In this document: piece after piece, positions 59,971-64,000 of the stretch
Layout of the letters: the number at the start of each line of letters is the position of its first letter
Numbering within the stretch: the first letter of the stretch is position 1
Assembly (NCBI RefSeq): GCF_020740795.1
Contig: NC_067284.1
Coordinates: 99,191,440 to 99,255,439 of the forward strand
Reading direction: 5' to 3'
DNA: 64,000 nt
From: Apus apus
Taxonomy: Eukaryota > Chordata > Aves > Apodiformes > Apodidae
Notes under the pieces: model-generated
Databases searched by the model: none
The model's input: only the letters and a program-made list of their open reading frames with translations
What the model was told of the DNA's origin: nothing
Translations under genes and position numbers: made by a program

Positions 59971-62900
59971 GAATACCTTAGAATACCTATTCAAAATAAC
60001 TTTTTCTGCCAGTGTCTGATGGTGTTGCTTTTTCATGTTAATAACATAAAATACTTTGTTTTGTGCTGAATTTCATTAACCTTAAAATTCAGCTCCTTGA
60101 AATACTCACATATAGGTTTGGGCAGTTTTCAGCAGACTCTAAAGGTTTGGATTTATGAATATGTTTGAAAGAATTGAATGTTCTGATGTGCCTGTTTAAT
60201 CAGATGATCATTGTCTAATTGATTTTTTTAGGATGCATTAAAATTCCTTGTGTGCTTGACGGACTGGAACAACAACTTATTGTGTAAATAGAATCATGTT
60301 GCTATAATGCATAGTACATTTTTTAGGAATCATAGTTGTGTGGATAGGTAGAACTGCCATTCCTAGTAACTGTTTAAAATGGAATATTTCGGTACTTTTT
60401 AATTTCAGTACTGATCATATAGTTGCCTTAGTGCCTTGAGCCTGCTTTCAGAAAGTTACAAGACGTGAGCCTTAGTCTGTTCTTTCTCCCTTTTTTGCTG
60501 TAGAATTGCTGTAAGATGAAAGGGTGTTAATCACTTATTTCTTTTAACACTTTTTAAATTATTGTTTTTCAGAATTCAAAAGTAAATGTCAGTGTCCTCA
60601 TAGTTCTACGAGTGAAACTGTAAAAATTCAGAGGAACATTTTTTTCTTCCCCCTCTTTTTAAAATGTACAGATTATTTTGAGGCTTAAGGAAAATAATGC
60701 TGCTTTTTTTTTTTTCTTTTGGTGGTCTTAATGTGGCAGGTTTCAACTTGGAGTAAATTTTTTAAAAGAGGTAGAGAAGTTGTAAAACCTCTGGGAGTGT
60801 GCAGCAAGGATTTATTGTAATGGAAACTGCAAGTCAACCAGAACTATAGCAGCACCAATGTGATTACCTCATTTAGGAAAGGGTTTACAGTGCTCATATT
60901 GGGTAATGTCCCAGATTGGAAATGTCGAATTTACGCCAAGGAAATCAATTGGCTGTTGGCTTGGCAGGTAGAGTTTTAAAGCTAGCAAACACAAATGTGT
61001 TTACTACTGGGTGGCTGGCTGTGTGTGTGTTACTTTCTGAATTAATCTTAATTCTGGAAGATTTAAGTACGCCAAGAAAGTGAGGCATTTTGTAATGTTT
61101 TGCTCAGAACTGTTAACTTAAAATGTAGTGCATGCATACAGCAAATACTAGTCATGTGGCACATTTATTGTCTTCTGTGTGTATATTTGCCTTCACCAGC
61201 TTAGACAGTCTTGAATAGATTGCAATTTTTTTGTGCTCCTAAGCAGCTTTTAGCACAGTTGATGTTAGTATTGGTTAAGGGAGCAGACGCACAAAATAAG
61301 CTGGTTTTCGTTTCTTAGCCGATGTATTTTGCAAGAACAGAGAATTACTCTATCTGATTGACTCTCAAAAAAACAAGCAGCAGAGGACAACACATTGAGA
61401 TATGTTGCTTTTTCTTAAAGATTGATGGGCACGTTTCATACATACACATGAAAAGGGAATGCAAAGCTTTGATCAGTGTGTGCTTCAGAAGTATATTCTT
61501 GTTTTTGTTTCATTTTGGGTTTTTGTTGGGGGTTGTTTGTATTTTATTTTGCAGTTTTGTTTGTTTTGCTTTTTTCCTGGGCATTTAGATGATGCTCTCA
61601 TGAGTAGACTATGGACCTTCTTAGTAATTCCTGGGAAGCACAAAGGCTTAAACTCTTAAATATGAATCTTTTCCCAACTTCCTCTACTATTAAAAATATC
61701 TAAATACTTTGAATGAAAATTATTATTCAGCAAAATTGTATCTGAATGATACATGTGTCATCCTGCTATAAACTTCCAGAAAAAAAAATATATCAAAAAT
61801 CAATAAAATAAGTGGAAGAAATACTTCCTGCAGAGTATATAGTTTGAATCCTTCCTTTTATGAATCAGAAAAAGGGACAAGAAGTCACAGCTGTTTGTCT
61901 TCCTTTTAAGGAAATTTTTAAGAATGGATCTTTTGATGGTCAATTGTTAGTAAGTGCAAATAAAGGTTGCTGCTCTTTGTCATGTAAAGCAATGGGATTT
62001 TTAAATTTCAGGTTTAGAAAAATGCTAATACTCTGTGCAGACAGTAGGAAAATGTTTAGCATGGTGGGGTTTTTTTAGTATACTAAGCCTCATTGACTAA
62101 ATTGAAAAAAAGGCTGCTACTTTAGTTCATGGCAGGATAAGGCTTTATGTTGTATTGTCTCCTTTAGAATTATCCCTTCTATTGAGTGTAATTCACTCTA
62201 TAGAAGGAGTTCAGCAGAGATTACAGATAATCATGGAATCAAATTCGACATAAGTTTGGGGTCTTTATTGTAGCTTAGCTCTCCATCTTAATGCTGGTCA
62301 TCTGAGATTGTTTACTAAGGAAAATCCATAAAGTAGTGAAATTGTATTATTATGGTAAATAGGAACATTTCAGTAGCTTCTGTAATTTCTTTGAAACTGT
62401 GTAAAAAATGTAGACTGGAAAGGAAAAAGAACTGATCCTTCAGCTGGTGAGAGAAAGCCTGGAAATGAGACAAGGTCGACATTTTTATTTGTTCAGTTAC
62501 TATGTGCTGATTGAAGGCTAATTTTTACATCCATCCTGCAGTAAATGGCAGCCTGCATTTGTATAGAAAGTGTGTAAGAGTCAGAAGTGTACTATGTCCA
62601 ATAAAATGTATTTACTGCTAAATGATTGTACTTGAGTTGGAATATTTAATAGGTGTAATAACGTTTGTTATTCTGCTTGTAAGTGGGGGCATGAGAGAGG
62701 AAAACATGCAAAACCTCCGAGTTGTTGTTAAGGATGCTGTAAGAAAGCACTAGTTATTTTATTATTGAGAATTTGGTTTGCTGAAGGATTAACAGTCATT
62801 CTACACTGGAGTTAGGTAGGAAATAGATTTTGGTGATAAGAAGTGGAGAGCAGAGGGCTGTTTGCTGCTTCACTAGGAAGATACAAAATCATTTACTTAT

Positions 62901-64000
62901 GAACAGCTCATTTTACATGGCAGCAGGAGACGTGTTTATTTACATTTGAAGTAGAATAAGCATCTTGCTTTAAGAGAAAGCTGCTGCATTACTCTATTCA
63001 ACAGCTGCCATATAATGACTGTGCCAGGAGGGTTTTAAAGTGTAGGTAAGGAATAATTAACTGTTACTTCTAATATTATAGTCAGAGTAGTTTCCTGTTA
63101 ATAGTATTAATCAAAGAATAATTGGCACTCCAAACTACTGAAATGACATCTAGACCTATCATGCACATGCACATTAAGATTTTTGCAACCATACTTTCTG
63201 AAATGTCCCCAGGGGGCAACTCAGCATTTTATTTTCTTTTTAAGTCTTGGTCTGAGTTTCTCAGAAGATACTATCAATTTTTCATAAATTTGAACTTACT
63301 CAGAGGAAGCAAAGGAGGCAATAGAGTTCATTTTTTTAAAAAATAGGGAGTGTGTTTCCCACAGCCAAAAACAGGGTTGAAGATATGAAGGTGAAACCTG
63401 CCTGAAAGCAGTGGGAAATTTGCTGCAACTTCAAGGGAGCTATGTTTTCAATTGGTCGCCATGTTGTGGGAGTTGGGTGACTTCTTAGTTGATAGCAGCA
63501 TAGGCGGAATCAACCTTCTAAGTCAATGGAAGAGAATTTCAGAATGAGACAGGTCAGTACCCTTCACTTCAGTGTCCCTGGGACAGAGTCAGGTAGCTTT
63601 CTTCTTGAAACAATAGAGCTTTCAAAAATATCTGATGTTTCAGTAGCTCAAGATTAGATTCTTACTGCTATCAGCAACTTTTTTTAATTTTAAACTAAGA
63701 ATTATGTTAGAATTAGTTTCAGCAAAACTTAAGTAAAAATTAGTTTTACAGTAGCATAGTAAGTACTGTTAACATTTTCCACACATTTTTTATGTAGTCA
63801 GTCTTAAAAGATATGGGTCCCATGCAGTATTATCAAAGCTTGGTCAGCCACCTGGCTTCAGTTTTGTATGTTTTTATCACCTAAAACATTAAGATTTTTG
63901 TGGGAATAGATGAGTCATAAAATCTTTTCAAAATATTTATCTTGAATACGTTTAAGACTATTAACATTCTCTGTTGGTAATTTTTTTCTAAAACTCTTGT

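Larger units (their letters stand above)
55844..64000 (+). other. ARID1B: ARID1B intron 2, 5' part (runs off the window)
   Basis: Begins with the donor after exon 2 and continues to the end of the window; exon 3, which should start with MPPQYGQQ-like sequence in human, is not present. The sequence is AT-rich, with A/C-rich simple sequence near 59.92 kb, a tRNA-like SINE fragment near 57.56 kb and a motif-dense GC pocket near 57.2 kb. Nothing else gene-like was seen. Confidence 0.85.

Overview
This is a vertebrate nuclear window, most likely from a bird. The evidence is a CR1 LINE 3' end with avian-style ATTCTATG terminal repeats, few young repeats, and two unmistakable coding exons of ARID1B (BAF250B), the AT-rich-interaction subunit of the BAF (SWI/SNF) chromatin-remodelling complex. 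The species cannot be fixed from the sequence alone. The only protein-coding sequence I can support is on the + strand: ARID1B exon 1 (about 22.87-24.62 kb, 584 codons) and exon 2 (55.65-55.84 kb, 65 codons). The ARID and C-terminal BAF250 domains lie in later exons beyond the window.

Layout: 1-21.8 kb is AT-rich upstream intergenic DNA. It holds an isolated CpG island at about 8.4-8.96 kb with ATGGCG (YY1/TISU-like) motifs, a well-preserved CR1 copy at about 17.1-17.7 kb, and decayed remnants of older CR1 and MITE-like repeats. From about 21.9 to 26.1 kb there is a broad CpG island with long G, A and C homopolymer tracts; it holds the ARID1B promoter, 5' leader, the very GC-rich exon 1 and the start of intron 1. 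Intron 1 (24,623-55,648, about 31 kb) is AT-rich and visibly T/G-rich on the sense strand. It carries a GC-rich pocket at about 33.6-34.35 kb, a palindromic hAT-like MITE at about 40.2-40.4 kb, an ancient CR1 tail, MIR-like SINE fragments and several motif-dense candidate regulatory blocks. Intron 2 (from 55,844 to the window end) has one striking candidate regulatory block at about 57.15-57.35 kb.

No bacterial-type operon, CRISPR array, viral gene, rRNA or intact tRNA was found, and I see no wholly new biological system. The points most worth a second look are the translation start of ARID1B (an 80-residue N-terminal extension and a three-codon upstream ORF overlapping the first ATG), the isolated upstream CpG island, the hAT-like MITE, the ancient SINE/LINE fossils, and the unannotated regulatory candidates. 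The many other short open frames are unconvincing: they are chance frames in AT-rich DNA or stop-poor shadows in GC-rich DNA.
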